From positions 36,285,249-36,349,248 of the forward strand of contig OZ038423.1 in the NCBI GenBank assembly GCA_964036155.1: 64,000 nt of DNA. Reading direction: 5' to 3'. The notes below the pieces were generated by a model that did no database searches, was not told the DNA's origin, and saw only the letters and a program-made list of their open reading frames with translations. Of this stretch, positions 25,642 through 39,040 are shown piece by piece. This DNA comes from Diploscapter coronatus (lineage: Eukaryota > Nematoda > Chromadorea > Rhabditida > Rhabditidae). Made by a program: the position numbers and the translations under genes. Every line of letters begins with the position of its first letter. Within the stretch, counting starts at the first letter, position 1.

Positions 25642-28600
25642 TTGTATTTAGCAGTGAATGCAACAACATTACAAGCGGATTATGAAAACAAAGACTCCAC
25701 TCTTTCTTTCGACGCTAAATTCGCACTTTAGGAGGACTAATTTATCGGGATTAAATTGGCTCTGATTACGGTAGTGCTGAAATTTTGAATTATAGCCGAT
25801 TGTTATTCTTTTCTGGATTTTATTTAGAAATTCGATATGTAATCCGATCACATTTTATTTATTGCTAATTTTGTACCACTTTCTTGAAATTTATGTTTTT
25901 TTCCTATAAAATTGTGCTAATTTAGTATTTAAAACTCCATTTCGCGCTACACTAAATTATAGTAAAATTGACAACTTTATTATTTCTTTCTGAAAGTTTT
26001 TTTTTCAAAATTGCTCCCTTTTCATAAAATAATCTCTCCAATTACTGTGCCTCTAATAATTCGCGATAAACATTTCCAATTTCCCCTCGCCGTTCTCCAA
26101 TTTGGAAGCCTCGCAGCTGACGCGCCTTTTGACTTTATTCAGCAACAAATTGCCGATAGCATATTTATGCTTGTCTGCTCTCTCTCCATGTCCTCTACTC
26201 TCTCATCTTCAAGAATCACTCAATTATGGTGTAGTGGGTAGAGGCCTGACCTTATATGAACTGAATACAATAGAGTAGATATCTCGGGTGAATTTGCGCT
26301 TAGTGACCATATTTGGCGAATAAAACAACCTGACAATGCACAAATTATAATAACAAGCCTCCTCCGTTCCGCTCTTTTACTAATTTATATTTCTCTGGGC
26401 TCTATTTTATTTCAACACTATTTAGCGGCACTAATTTTCACTCCGGCTACAAGCATAATTTATAGGCCCACCCTAATAATAATAGTATTTTGTGGCTTTT
26501 GAATGGGGAATCAGCTCATATTATTGAAAAGAGAATCATATATGAGGCTTGGGTTTTATGGTTTAGAGAATACTGTATAGAATGTTTCAATCTAGACTAT
26601 TAGTTTGCATTCAAATCATTTTGATTCAAAACAATTTTGAAACATGTTCGACAAATTTCTTTCCTTTCGGTTTACATTACATTTTTCACTCAATGCCATT
26701 GAAGTTAGTCATAGTTTCGAGATTTTCTGTAGGATATTCCTTATGAATTTGTGTAAAATTTGGCAAATTTGTAGAAACCCCCTTTCTTACAAACTATGCC
26801 CGAAGGCGGTCTTATTCAATAATGGACTCTTTGGCTGCGTGAGGCTCTCTTTCATATTCACTTATTTCCAGCGCTATGACTTCTAAGGCGCAATTCAGCT
26901 AAAGAAACAAAGAAATTAAAGATAGAATGGAAATTTTGGAGAGCAAAAGATACAAAATGGGAAATATAGATGAATTTTTAGAAAATAGCATGAATATTTT
27001 GGAAAGGATAGGATAGAGAATTTGAGAAATGGCATAGGATTTCGAGAGAATTAGACAATAGAGCTCCTTCTTTAGGAAAAGTCGAGTAGTGCGAAATGAA
27101 AAGATAAAATTAAGCTCCCTCTTCTTCGAGTTAGGACTGATCCCTTTTGAGAAAGGCTGAATTCGAAATGAGATGCACTAATACTAGGGAAGGCAAATTC
27201 ACACGCTAATATAAACTACCGTATATCGAAGTTTCAGAGAATTTTTGAAAAAGTTATGAAAAGTTAAAATTTCGTAGACTTCAAACGAACTTATTAAAAT
27301 ACCCTAAATATGTATCGAAATACTAGAATATCTATACTTTCTTTAAGCCATATTGTGTTAACAGTCTCGTTTGTAATATAATTAAATAGCTATAAACTAA
27401 AATTCTCAAATTATATTTCAAGTCTATAAAAATCGCAACCTCTCAAAGACGCTGTTCAATTTCTATTGAATAACAAGGTTGATCGTGTGCTCGCGCACGC
27501 ATACTGTAATTTGATACGATCCTCTCTAGCGATTCGAAAATTGGCGTGAACAATCAAATAAAAATATTCGACGTGTCGGTGAAAATTTTGACCTCATATA
27601 AATCTGAACTAAGAATTAGGAAAAATAATTGAAAGTGTCGATTTTTGAAAATTTATACCAACCTGTCATCACAGATCTGCAATAGACCTGTAAATTTGTA
27701 TTATCTTCTGAAAATTTGAAGCGATACTCAACATTTCGAGTCTTGCTCAGTTTTACAATATAAAATGTTCAATTAGATTACAAAACTACCTTTCATTTAT
27801 AGCATATCTGTTAGAGACTATCAAAATTTACTATAACTGTGATATCGTATACTCACCTACAATTTATAGACGTGACTTTATAGTTTTCCTACTTTCTCTC
27901 GAATTTTATGCTATTCCTTTTCATGACTCTATTTCACAAACTCTTGTTGTCTCTTTGTGTCTTCAATTCATTCCATCTCTCGTCAGGTTTGCATGCGCGA
28001 ATAGAAAAGGGGCGTGGCTTAATTCTCCCATATATCCAATAGGAGAATGCGCTCGAATGAAGTGAAGCTCCTGGTAAAGTTCGGAATATATGGAATTGAA
28101 ACTGACTCCAAGAAAATTCGAATTTGGTAGGTTTATCTTTGATAAATTCAATCTTTAGTCTCTACAACTGAGCATTTATGAAACGTACCTTGTGAAGCAT
28201 AATTGAAATTGAAATGAGTGAGGAATTGGCTCGAGGCAAACTAGAATTCGAAATTTCTACATCCGCATTTTTTACAAGAATTTCGAAAATCACACTCGCA
28301 TCCGGGGTTTTTATTTGTAAGTCTGAGTTCAATACTACTACTACATTTTAAAACCTACGATTCCCTTCAAAATACGAACAATCATGCTTTATTTTGTTAC
28401 AGGCTAACGCTATTCTGTTTCTAAATTATACCAGTCTGTGTTTCTCCTGCAATTCTTTAACCTGTAACTAGAGATTTTGACTGATAGTCTGGAAGAGCTA
28501 AAATGCTCAATAGCTCCAATTCTTGAATTCCCCCCTCTTCGCACTGTCAAATGACTTGTTTTAATATCTGCTCGACAAACTCTGTCAACCATTCTTCTAT

Positions 28601-31600
28601 TTGCTATCTGATTTGTTTTCTTCTTCTTTCACACCCTCTCGTCTCTATGCACTATTTCGTCCTTCAATCTTGCAATTCTCATTTTCATCCTTTTCCCTCT
28701 TCTGGGCGCTTTTCTATTTCGCTCTCGCAGAATTTATATCGAACGCCCCGCCCTCTTTCTGTCTCCTCGATTCACAAAGAGTCTTATTTCATTCGACGAG
28801 AAAGAAATGAATACGGTAGATTCATCAACTCTTTATTATGCGGTATTTTCGACCGATAACTTCAAGTTATTTATTATTATTTGTTTTTTTAATTTCATTT
28901 TTTAAGTTCTAAAACTGGACAGAAGTAAGCTATGAACCTTGTGTTCAAAATATGATAAGAAGATTTATTTAGGAGCTATGCCATAAGTTTCAGAAAATGT
29001 TGATCTTTCATATTCACGATACAAATTGATTCGTTGAGCCCTGTCCTGGAATGGTGGAAATTTATAACATTTTGCACATTCACTAAAATCATTTCAATTT
29101 CCAAGAATTGTTCAGAAATTACTTGAGTTTCAAAATTGGTTCATTACATAACTAGGAAATTCGATATGTATTGATTGAGAGAATGAGAATCTGAAATTGA
29201 CATTTTAGAAGAAAAATGATGCGGTTTTGAGATTACAAAATTACACAACCGAAGTCTTGAGGCAGTTGCAATTTTCAGCTAGATTTCTTGTTAAAATAAC
29301 TCTTACATTCTACATGCATTTTTATTTTCTTTCTTACTTCAAGAATTTCCTTGATTTTTCTCTGCATGTCTTTCTAAAATTCTTCATGCTATTTCATTTC
29401 TATCTTTCTTCCTCTTTTTCTCTAAATTTTCATACTATTTCTTTATTTTGTTCTCTTTTCCTCTAAAAACTTCCATGTTCTCTCGTCGATCGGATTTTTC
29501 ATATTTTGATTTCAAACGAACAGCTTTCTGTCCCTCCGTCTTCGTCTCTTGACAACAGTTGTGTGTGTTCGTATGATTTGAGGAGAGAATGAGATGCGCG
29601 AGAGAGCATGTGATATGCAGAGGCGACTGAGGAGCAGAGAATGAGATAATAAGTGATTGCATCGAAAAATGATTGAAAAGTCATTTTCATCTTTAGATTG
29701 AAAGCTGCAGATCAAATTTGAGATTTGGGATTTTATGCCAGCCGGTTTTTTGGACTCTATTCTTAACCATAGACTAATTTTTCCTTCCAAATTCAGTCTA
29801 ACCGTGACATTACCTGTTTAGGAAATCTCAGTTTCTTTTCTGTGGGGATAGTTTCATATCCTAACCCCTTTCTTCTATCTGTGTCCTACCATTTGGTCTA
29901 AAATTAGAAAATAATGAAATTCGGGATAAAAATAAAAGATAAACTTAACTCGTAAAATCTAAAGATCATCTTTCATTTTCAGATGATTTTTTCCAATTCA
30001 ATTTTTCGTGTGTAATAGTCATCGGACTCTAATCAATCCGTCTTATCTGTGCATTTCATTTTTCGCGATTCTCATTCGCATGACGACGTTTTTTGCCATG
30101 CTTCATTCGTTTCAAATTCCATTTGCCATTAAACCACAGAAAAACGCCTGGGGATATCGCACTCAATTTTTGATTTAGTCGATTTTGGAGGGAAAGTAAT
30201 GAAAATCATTATTTTCCTCACATCTATATTACTTGTTTTACCAAAAGTTTATTTTTTAGAAGTTCAGTTGTCAAATCAACTCGACAAAGAAAAATAGTTT
30301 CTTCGCGTAATTTGAAATATTATGGTAGAAATGAAACATGTTCTCTAAAATATACAAGATCTTATATTTGATAGCCTAGTAATTTCAAAACGTTTTCAGC
30401 TTATATAAGAATCTCTTATCTTATGAATCGAGGTATTTTTGAAATCTGAGTAATCACATATCCATCCCCACTTCAATGTGATTTTTACAACAAAATTTGC
30501 GAAATTCATCCAAGTTTTCTTCGATTGAAAATGTATCCCTCCCTTCATAGATTTGAGATATCGTATGAAATATCTCATCTCAAATATATGAGATCTGCCT
30601 CTTATTCCCCTTACTTATTGAAGTTATTAGAGCTTCTTTTTTGTCATCTCTTTCTCTCGTGCTCTCGTTTCTCCGTTATATTCATTTCCTGCGCCTTTTT
30701 CCCTCTCGTTTTGTTCCATCTCTAATTATCTCTTTATCATTTCATTCCGAAGAGTCAGAGAGTGTCTTCTTGTGCATCTCATTTCTCATATAACTAGATG
30801 ATTTCGAGAGTTAAAACACTTTTCACATTTCTTCTGTTCTCATAAAATCTTGTACTATTTCTCAGCTTTCATACTAGTTTGGTAATTTATGATTTTATAC
30901 CGTTTTTCTCTACTACTTTTCTCCTTCCATTTCCTACTATTTCACTCTTTCTCTGCATCTTTTCCCTCTTACCCCCCTCGTAGAGATTCTGTTTCTCTCG
31001 ACTCTCTGATTTGATCATTCATTCGAATGACATGTGTTCACAATTAGAGGCCGATCTGATTTGTGCAAATTATCGTTTCTAGGCTTTTTCTAGCGTTTTA
31101 TCCTCTCTTTATCTTTATCTGCTCTTTATCTTTTTATATCTCGCTATCCCAACGTCTCTCTAAAGCATGATAGAAAAACTGCAGGAATCCACATGCGATT
31201 TTTATTTTATAGCGAATTTCGAGATCTCTCAAATTTATCGTGAATGTTTTAGTTTAGAAAAGGTCGGATTTAACATTATGCTAAATGATATCTACTAGTT
31301 ATTCAGACTACGTTTCACGGATTATATAGTTATTAAAAGTGTACTTGCCAATTTATGATGGAGCGAAATTTTCACTATTAAAGCGTAATTTATTACTCTT
31401 CATTTCTATCTCATTAACTTCGCCAACACTTTCATAAACGCGCACCGTATTCTTTCATTTTTTACGGAGTTTCATAAAGATCAGCCAATTTTTTCAGAAT
31501 CCGAACGCTCTACAGTATTAGTGCGATACGACTTGATTGAATCGACTTGAGAATCAAAGTTGTGCAGAGAGATTTACATATCTCTTCCTTTGATTTTCCC

Positions 31601-31628
31601 CTGCTGACTTATTTTGGCTCTATAGTTG

Positions 31629-34600
31629 ATGTCCGTGCGACTCGACGACTCATCTTCGACATTATTCGCGCCTTCGACAGCCTCGATCATGGCGCAACTC
31701 GCGAATGGCACAAACGGTGCTGAAAATGGAACCAACACAGCCAGTTTGGCTGTGCCAACCAAATCGACAACCAGCTCGAATGAAAATGGAAACGAGTTGG
31801 GAAACGAAGAAACGAATGAAAACGACATCACCGTCAACGGTACCAGTCTCAATGATTTGGTACGAATTTTTCATCAAATTTTACTAGGACATAAAAAGAA
31901 TAGGCAAAAATGAATGTTTTTGATGAGAAGGACGATAAAATATATGGGAAAGTTAAGATTTTTTTTGTATATCTTGAAGAAAATACTTTTTCAGCTTCAA
32001 ACAACGACGACCTCATCTTCGCCCGCCCCCGATGACGCGAATTTACTAGCCGCCTTCGATATGGAAGCCCAACAGAAAGCCCTACAACGGTTGACCAGTA
32101 GTTTAGGTAATTTACGGCATTTCTTTCCTTGAAGATCAGCTTCTTCCAGGTCTGGGCAATTTCCGGACGCCCTTCAACGTGAACGTCATACCGCCATTCC
32201 TTGCCGCTCTCCAGCAAAATCCACTTTCCTTACAGGTTAATTTTATAAAATTCAAGATGATAAGTTTCAAGAGATTTATAAACTAGCGAAGGATGAACAT
32301 GATGATAATTTACCAGTATTGTTTTCTAGTGAACAAAAATTAGAACTATCCTAAATTAAGAAAAAATAGATTTCAAACGATTCATAATTCGGAGAAAATA
32401 TTTGACAAATGATATTTTCGTTTTTGGAAGCCGATAATCAAACGAAGTTGTTTGAAACTACTCTATCATCTTCTTTTATTTCATAATTTCAGCAGCAACT
32501 CCTGAATTTCGCCACTGGTGCAGGTTTATCGGGTATCAGTCCAGGACCTGATGATGATTGTGAAGATGGCGAAGGACAGACGGGATCCGTTGAGCCTGGT
32601 AAATTTTTTTCGCATAATTGGGAAAAGTTTTTCGTTCTAATACGTTTCGAAGTTACTTTATATTTTCTTTATGGATCCTTAGAGTGATAATCAGTTCATA
32701 CGATCTTACCAAAGTAAAAAAAGAACTTTTCTTTTATCTGATAGGTTTCAACAAATGTTTATTAGAATTCGGAAAATCACCTAACTGATCGATGCTTAGT
32801 ATCGTTAATTGGAGAGAAAGACGATATATTCATGCAGAGCAATTAGAAATCGAATTTGTAGTGAAATAGTGAGTCGCGTATAAGAGAAAGGAAATAAATA
32901 GCACAATTTTTGGATATCGACATTTTCTCCAACCAACTAATTTAAATGAAATGATTCAGAGGATTTAACCCTCGGTAGCATTCGACGAACGGCCTCTCGA
33001 TCCGACGACCTGGGAGGTCACGATGGAAACGGGACGAATGGAGCCGGTTCGAATGGAGGTCCACCTACTTGGTCGTATGAAGAGCAATTCAAACAGGTAG
33101 ACTATTTCTTTTTTTATTTTTACATTTTAGCTAATATCATCTTCGCCTTTATTTAACATATAAAATGTAATTTGCGTAAATCTATTTTTCTTTTGAAGTC
33201 TTACTTGCTTTTGATAATATGTCGATAACTACTTGCAATCATTGCATAGTCATTCTCTTTATTCAATTTAGTTATCCTATTTTATAATCCGCCTCTGAAA
33301 CTACCGTATTCTCTCAAATTCATTGCATTGACTAACGCATATCTCATTCCCCATTCTCCCAGGTGCCGCATTATTTCCAAAGATTTTCGCTCATATTAAA
33401 TTTGCAAGCCCATAGAAAAGTGGGCGTGGACTTTTGAATTTCAAATTTGCCAGGGATAAGATAATTTGAAGAGATTCGAAGAATGGGAATTTTGAGAAAC
33501 AGATTGAGACATATTATTGAAAGCACTGTGTGAATCTCTCTAGTCATCTATCCGCTCTTTTTTCTCTCAACATTACGTACTGTTTCTCCACTTTCTCATT
33601 CACTAACTAGTTATTTCATGATTTTACATACTATTTCTCTATCTCTGATTCTTTTCTTCTTGGTTTTGAATGCTATTTCCTCTTCCTCTGAGTTCCTAGC
33701 AGGAAGTATCTCTTTGAATATACAATGCGAATAATTTACGAGCGCCCTTCCATAGGGCCATGAAGAGCCTAGGGCTTTTGTATTCGAGAGCGTAAAATTC
33801 TGGGGTTGGGTAAAGTATACGAAGGGGATAATTGGGTAGTGGGTGAAATATAGGGGATTCATAAAAATCTGTCAGATAATGAAAATTACCATCATAGCTG
33901 AAAAGTTTGATTTACCGAGAAAGATTTTAATAGAATAAATGATGTTTTTTACCTCATTTGCAAAAATACCTCAATGGCGTATTAATGTATTGATTTTAGT
34001 CGTGAAGATTTACTTATTAGGTTCCTTTGAAACATACTTTATGCCTAATTTTATGCGATGTCAAAAACCAATTTCGTAATGTTTTACTTTCCAAACCCAA
34101 GTATACAGACTATCCAGACGACATAAATTTCATTGTTCCTTTCTGAAATTTCCAATTCAAAAATTCACCAAATGTCTAGCTGAAAAAATCCCCGAAATTT
34201 CGAATTCTGCCTCTTTAAAAATTCACCCAAACTTTTCAACTGTCAAAAGGCGAATTCAAAAATCTTCACTAAAATATTCGGGGAAAATACGGATGAAATT
34301 TTCGGAATTTAGAGGATTTAGCGAGAATTTCAAATGACCCTTGACTAAGGGGACTAATTCTTCCTTTCGGCTGAAAATAAAATTATTTGGATATTCATTA
34401 CCGTATACCCCCGTAGATCTTTTGTCTATCTCATTTCGAAATGATCTCTAATTTCCGTAATATCTTTTCTTGCGAACAATTGAGAGCTCTCGATATATTG
34501 GGAAATTAGGAAAAGGCTATTGAAGACATGACTTCCAATTATGAGAGAGGCAGCACATTACTCGTCTGGTAAATTTGGAAATTGAAAATTTTAAGATGAA

Positions 34601-37600
34601 ATTGAAAAACGCCAAAATAAAAAGGGTCAAGTTTTACAACAGAATAAGATAAAAATAAACTGGTATTGAGATGTGTTGCTTAAAATTTTTGTTAATAAAT
34701 TCAGCTAAGTTTCATAGCTCTTCGGTTCGTCGTCTCCAGCCAAACTAATATTAAATTTCAATCAAATTATGCCAATTTAAAAGAAAAAAGCTATTTCAAG
34801 GTATTTGCAAAATGATAGATTTTTAAGCATGCAACATTACAATTTCATCATTTTTTCTTGTACAAGTTTCATGCTCGCATTTTTTGCGGGTGATTTAGGC
34901 TTTCAACGCGCTTTCAAATTGACGAAATGCTTTTGTGAAATGGCGAAATGTTCTCTTCTTCGCAGCCGCATTTTCTCATTTCTCATTTCAAATCTGCCCG
35001 CACAAATCGTTTGTTCATCTCGAATTACATTACTTCTGCAGAAAAATCGGCAAAAATCGACACGAGAATTTTGTCAGAAACATCCAGAAAACATGAAATT
35101 CGAAGTTGAATAGATTGAAATTTGGGGGCTAAAAATAGATAAAATGATTTTCATTTTGTAAGCTTTTAGATAAGTTAAATATCTTTATTGATTGATTAAT
35201 AATAATTGTGAAACAAAAAATCATTGATAGAAATAAATATACCCCCCAGAAGCTCAGCCGTAGCAACAATTACAAAAAAATCTACCATTTAGAATACTTT
35301 TGAAACTATTCGAAGAAAAAAATGAAAACCTGGTAATTTTTTAAATTCCAGTTGTACGAACTTTCGGACGACGTGAAGAGGAAGGAATGGCTCGACGATT
35401 GGCTGTCATTTATGCACAGAATTGGTTAGTTTTTTCCCGTTTAATTTCCTTTATTTTATAAACTTCCAAAAATCAATAAGGTTTGTTCAGTGTTCGTTCC
35501 TCTATTTCAATAGACTTCAAATGAATGATCCACTTGAAAGTGAGGGCATTGTAATTGAAAAATCGAAAGGCGAAAGAGGAGAGGAAAAGGAGATCAAATA
35601 ATGATACGGTATAAAAATGATAGAGAAATGGAAAGACAGATCAAATAAATGATACCGTATGAATTTTAGCCTTAGAGAGAAATTGGATAAAATATAATAA
35701 TGATATTGGATGAATTTTAATAAGAAGTGGCTCGGATTCGATTCAGTTTAATTCTATCTTATAAAAGATAGCAGATATTGTTGTGAAAATTTAAATTAAC
35801 TTCTACCGTAATCCAATTTTCATTTTGATATGAAATCTAATGCGTTTTTCTCTCTCAATTCGCGCAGTTCAACAATTCATTATTTACACGTGCTGCTATC
35901 TTTCAACTTTGACTTCAGTTTTCTGTTTTCCCTGCTCTCTCGATTTCCCCTGCTCTTTCTCGACTGTCGTCAAATGTGTTGCTTCTTTGCGTACAGAATC
36001 TGCATTGCACAAATGCACAGATCGAATTATTTGCTCATTGAAGGGAGGAGAAAAGGCACTAGTGTAAAACGAGAAATAAGGAAATATGGAAGCTTATTCT
36101 AATAGTTCGGAATCATTTTGGTGCCTAGATTCCCGATGATATTTTCTGGAGTTACCTATTAATTCCTCCACATTTCTGGAAGCCGATGAATAGTTTTAAG
36201 AAAAAAAACTGATCAATTTTCAACTAGGGCATTGATAAAGCTTTCAAGAAGATGTCCTTTCTTTATTTTTCCATCGGCTTAACAATTTATCTCTACTCTC
36301 TTCAGTTCTATCACTATTTTTCTGCGTCTTTATCTTATCTTTAATTCTAATATTTCTAATGTATTTCTTCGGTGCGAACAACTCTGCTCAAACAATCGTT
36401 AATATCATCAGCTAACTGAGAAGTTAAGAGAGAAAGAGATAGAGATGGAATTAGGGGGAAAAAGAAAAAATGTTAGGTGAAGAAGTATCTGATAGGTACA
36501 CAACAAGGAGCAATTCTAGATTGAGAGAGAGAGAGAGAGAATTGTAATTGCTACAAAATAGAGGGAAACAGAGACATTGACTGTTGAACTGAAAGAGCGA
36601 AAACGCACAAGTTCCGAAGAGAAAAGTATTGTAACCAAGGGGATCATTGATAATGTGATAGTTGAGAGGTTAAGAATTTAAACGTGAATTAAAATAGATA
36701 AGTTTCAAGTGAATTACAAGTACTTTAAAATTTTACTAGTTTGATAGATTGCCAATGCCAATATATGCACATGAAATCGAAAAAAAATATTCGGTCTTTC
36801 AAATCTTTCATTTGTTCCTATGAAGCCTGTGATAAAAATGCAACGTTCTTGTAAAACGCAACAACCTTTGAATTTTAGCTTTGCTTTCTCATTTGCGATT
36901 TCGAATTGACAAGATCAGATCTTTTGACAGGGGGATTGAGGAAAATACCTCAAGCATCCAATTTCATTTCAGATTTTTCATTCTCCAATCACTTTTTACC
37001 TGCTCATCAAAATTCGTCTCGATATCCTCTTTTCTCGCACTATTTTCATGAAGGAATGAGAAAATATCGCATCCTCCTCATCAAATTGTAATAATCGAAA
37101 CTCAGAACGGGGTTCATATTTCATATCAATGATAGGAACAAGCCATCACAAAAAATGAAATGATTAGCTGATATGAGAGAAAATATCGTAAAAATGATGA
37201 GACATGAATAAATTCGCATAGGATATGATACAATTATTCACTTGTCACAAACCCATTGAAATGACAGGCAGAATGATAGGCATAGAAAAACTCGAAAACG
37301 ACCATTGAAATAGGGGGCATTTCAACGTTTTAAAATAGAAAGTTAAACAAAACCGAAAATTTTCAGGAAAACCGGTAACTCGAATTCCAATTATGGCAAA
37401 GCAGGTATTGGATTTGTACGAGCTTTATCGGTTGGTTGTGCAGCATGGCGGGCTCGTGGAAATTATCAACAAGAAATTGTGGAGGTAAGAAATTTCGGCT
37501 TTTTCATATAGGAAAAGTGTAGCATATTTTCTGAACATTCAACATATTGGAATTTTCAATTTAGCTTGTTGATTTCCTGTAAATTAAACCTTCAACTTTG

Positions 37601-39040
37601 ATCATTTTCTGAGATTAAATATTTTAGGGAAATTACGAAAGGCTTAAATCTGCCTTCGAGTATAACATCGGCAGCATTTACGTTGAGAACCCAATACCAG
37701 AAATACCTCTACGATTACGAGTGCGAGAAGGAGGGACTGTCGAATCCAGCTGACTTGCAGGCTGCTATTGATGGAAATCGAAGAGAAGGTTGGTTTTTGG
37801 CATTATTTTTGAATTCAACGATATTTTGATGATAGCATTTATAGAATTTTCGGAACACACTCCGAGGATTTCGAGGAGAAACAATAGCATTATTTTATGA
37901 ACAAAAAAGACGATTTTTGGGACCAACTGATTAAACATGAAAATCATTCTCTCAGTTGCTAATTTTATGAAGCCTAAATTTGTTTTTTCTTTCGAATACT
38001 CCAATGTTTCAGCTCCCGGCCGTCGCAATCCCGGTCCATCGGGCCCTCAAGCGGCTTTCCCTCTCGGCTTTCCCCTTCCCCACCCAGGTGGTGCGAATTT
38101 GCTCGAGTTTCTGGATGAGGACGGCAATTTGGCCCTGCAGCAGAACAATTTGCTGGCCGCCTATCGGGCAGAGCAAATGGCGATTTTTGAGGCGCAACAT
38201 CGATTGGAGAGGGCTCAGAGGTAAATTTTTGAAGGAACAATCAATGGCTTTCTGGAAGAATGATATTTTTACAAAATCAACCAATTCGGCCAAAAATCGA
38301 CAATTAAAAAAAAAGTTAATATCTTGGATTGCAAAAAGCGACAAAATTGATAATTTTTCATGTTCAGAGCTGCAGCGGATCTAGTAGCCCGTCAGACTCT
38401 GGGTCTTCAAAGCGGCCGGGAATCCACTTCGTCGATAGGCTCTGAGCCGCCCGCTGCAAAAAAGGCCAAGATTGAAACCGCAGATTCGAATGGGAACACG
38501 ACGAGTGCGGCGATGCACAATGCAAATTCGGGCAATAGAAATGGCAGCGAGAAAGTGAACCAAGGACACATGAAGATCAGTGCGAAGAAAGCTGGTGAGG
38601 AAATTGAATGTTTTTTATAAGTGAAGTCAGATAAGCTACCCATCAAGATTGATATAGATGGTGATGACTTTATTGGTTTGATGAAACATATTTAATTGAA
38701 AAGTGCGAGTGTTTCAAAAAGGGATTTTTCAATATTCTCGTCGTTTCAAATTCCTCATGACGAATAAAAACTGATAAATGTCTGAACTTTTAGACGGTTC
38801 AACCGACGAGAATTGCTCGATGATGGTATCGATGGAGATCAACGGAGTGACCTACCAGGTGGATATTATAAGAATTGCCCGAAAACCCAAACCAACTAAC
38901 GACCTGATATTTAGGGCGTCCTATTTGCCCTCGACCAAAACAAACCGCAACCACCCGCTGCAGCGATCGCCACTGCAATTGCGACTGGGAGTCCTGAGGG
39001 ACAAGGAAAAGACGACGTCAAGCCTGCGTCCAACGAATGA
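31629..39040 (+). CDS. cfi-1: ARID3/Dead-ringer family transcription factor (CFI-1 orthologue)
   Basis: Twelve exons: 31629-31859, 31995-32106, 32150-32235, 32493-32598, 32960-33096, 35352-35424, 37367-37484, 37628-37788, 38013-38220, 38368-38594, 38794-38858 and 38915-39040. They sum to 1650 nt (549 aa), with all phases consistent. The Asn/Thr/Ser-rich N-terminus leads into the ARID DNA-binding domain across exons 5-8 (roughly residues 215-345): WSYEEQFKQLYELSDD, KEWLDDWLSFMHRIGKPVTR, VVQHGGLVEIINKKLW, LRTQYQKYLYDYECE. The C-terminal REKLES domain spans exons 11-12 (MVSMEINGVTYQ/GVLFALDQNKP), which is diagnostic of the ARID3/Dri subfamily. It is a nuclear AT-rich DNA-binding regulator; C. 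elegans CFI-1 controls neuron subtype identity. The start was chosen at the first ATG after a CTATAG acceptor, probably SL trans-splicing or an upstream exon. Introns 5 and 6 are about 2 kb each. Confidence 0.9.
32799..32937 (+). mobile_element. ~140-bp MITE in cfi-1 intron 4
   Basis: The element begins GTTAATTGGAGAGAAAGACG and ends ATATCGACATTTTCTCCAAC. Its ends are imperfect terminal inverted repeats (TTGGAGA..AA..CGATAT). It matches the units at 42921-43052 and 48598-48731. It carries no coding capacity, so it is non-autonomous. Confidence 0.65.
33097..35351 (+). other. cfi-1 intron 5
   Basis: A 2.25-kb intron between the last pre-ARID exon and the first ARID exon. It has T/C-rich tracts with repeated ACTATTTC words, a GTGGGCGTGG box near 33419 and a weak foldback near 34185-34290 (ATCCCCGAA against TTCGGGGA). 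No coding exon was found. Confidence 0.6.
35425..37366 (+). other. cfi-1 intron 6
   Basis: A 1.9-kb intron inside the ARID-coding region, with a (GA)9 tract at 36523-36540 and T/C-rich stretches. No coding exon was found. Confidence 0.6.
36523..36540 (+). repeat. (GA)9 microsatellite
   Basis: Nine GA dinucleotides in cfi-1 intron 6. It could act as a GAGA-type site or may be a simple repeat only. Confidence 0.8.

Larger units (their letters stand above)
13497..31628. other. 18-kb gene-poor region upstream of cfi-1
   Basis: Apart from the upstream flank of the GPCR, I find no splice-bounded coding exons on either strand. Open frames here are T/C-rich or A/G-rich readings of low-complexity tracts. 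The stretch holds many pyrimidine tracts, a foldback at 16681-16796, GC-box-like sites near 16313 and 28009, COE-like half palindromes near 17459 and 21929, and one copy of a dispersed repeat at 23808. In C. elegans the cfi-1 upstream region carries distal neuron-type enhancers (established), so much of this may be cis-regulatory DNA (inference). Upstream non-coding or alternative first exons of cfi-1 could also lie here. Confidence 0.45.

Noticed and set aside
26225..26300. GTGTAGTGGGTAGAG, reminiscent of a tRNA D-arm
   Set aside because: No matching T-arm, anticodon arm or acceptor stem within 90 nt.
37974..38646. Several - strand and other-frame open frames over cfi-1
   Set aside because: Antisense or out-of-frame shadows of GC-richer cfi-1 exons.
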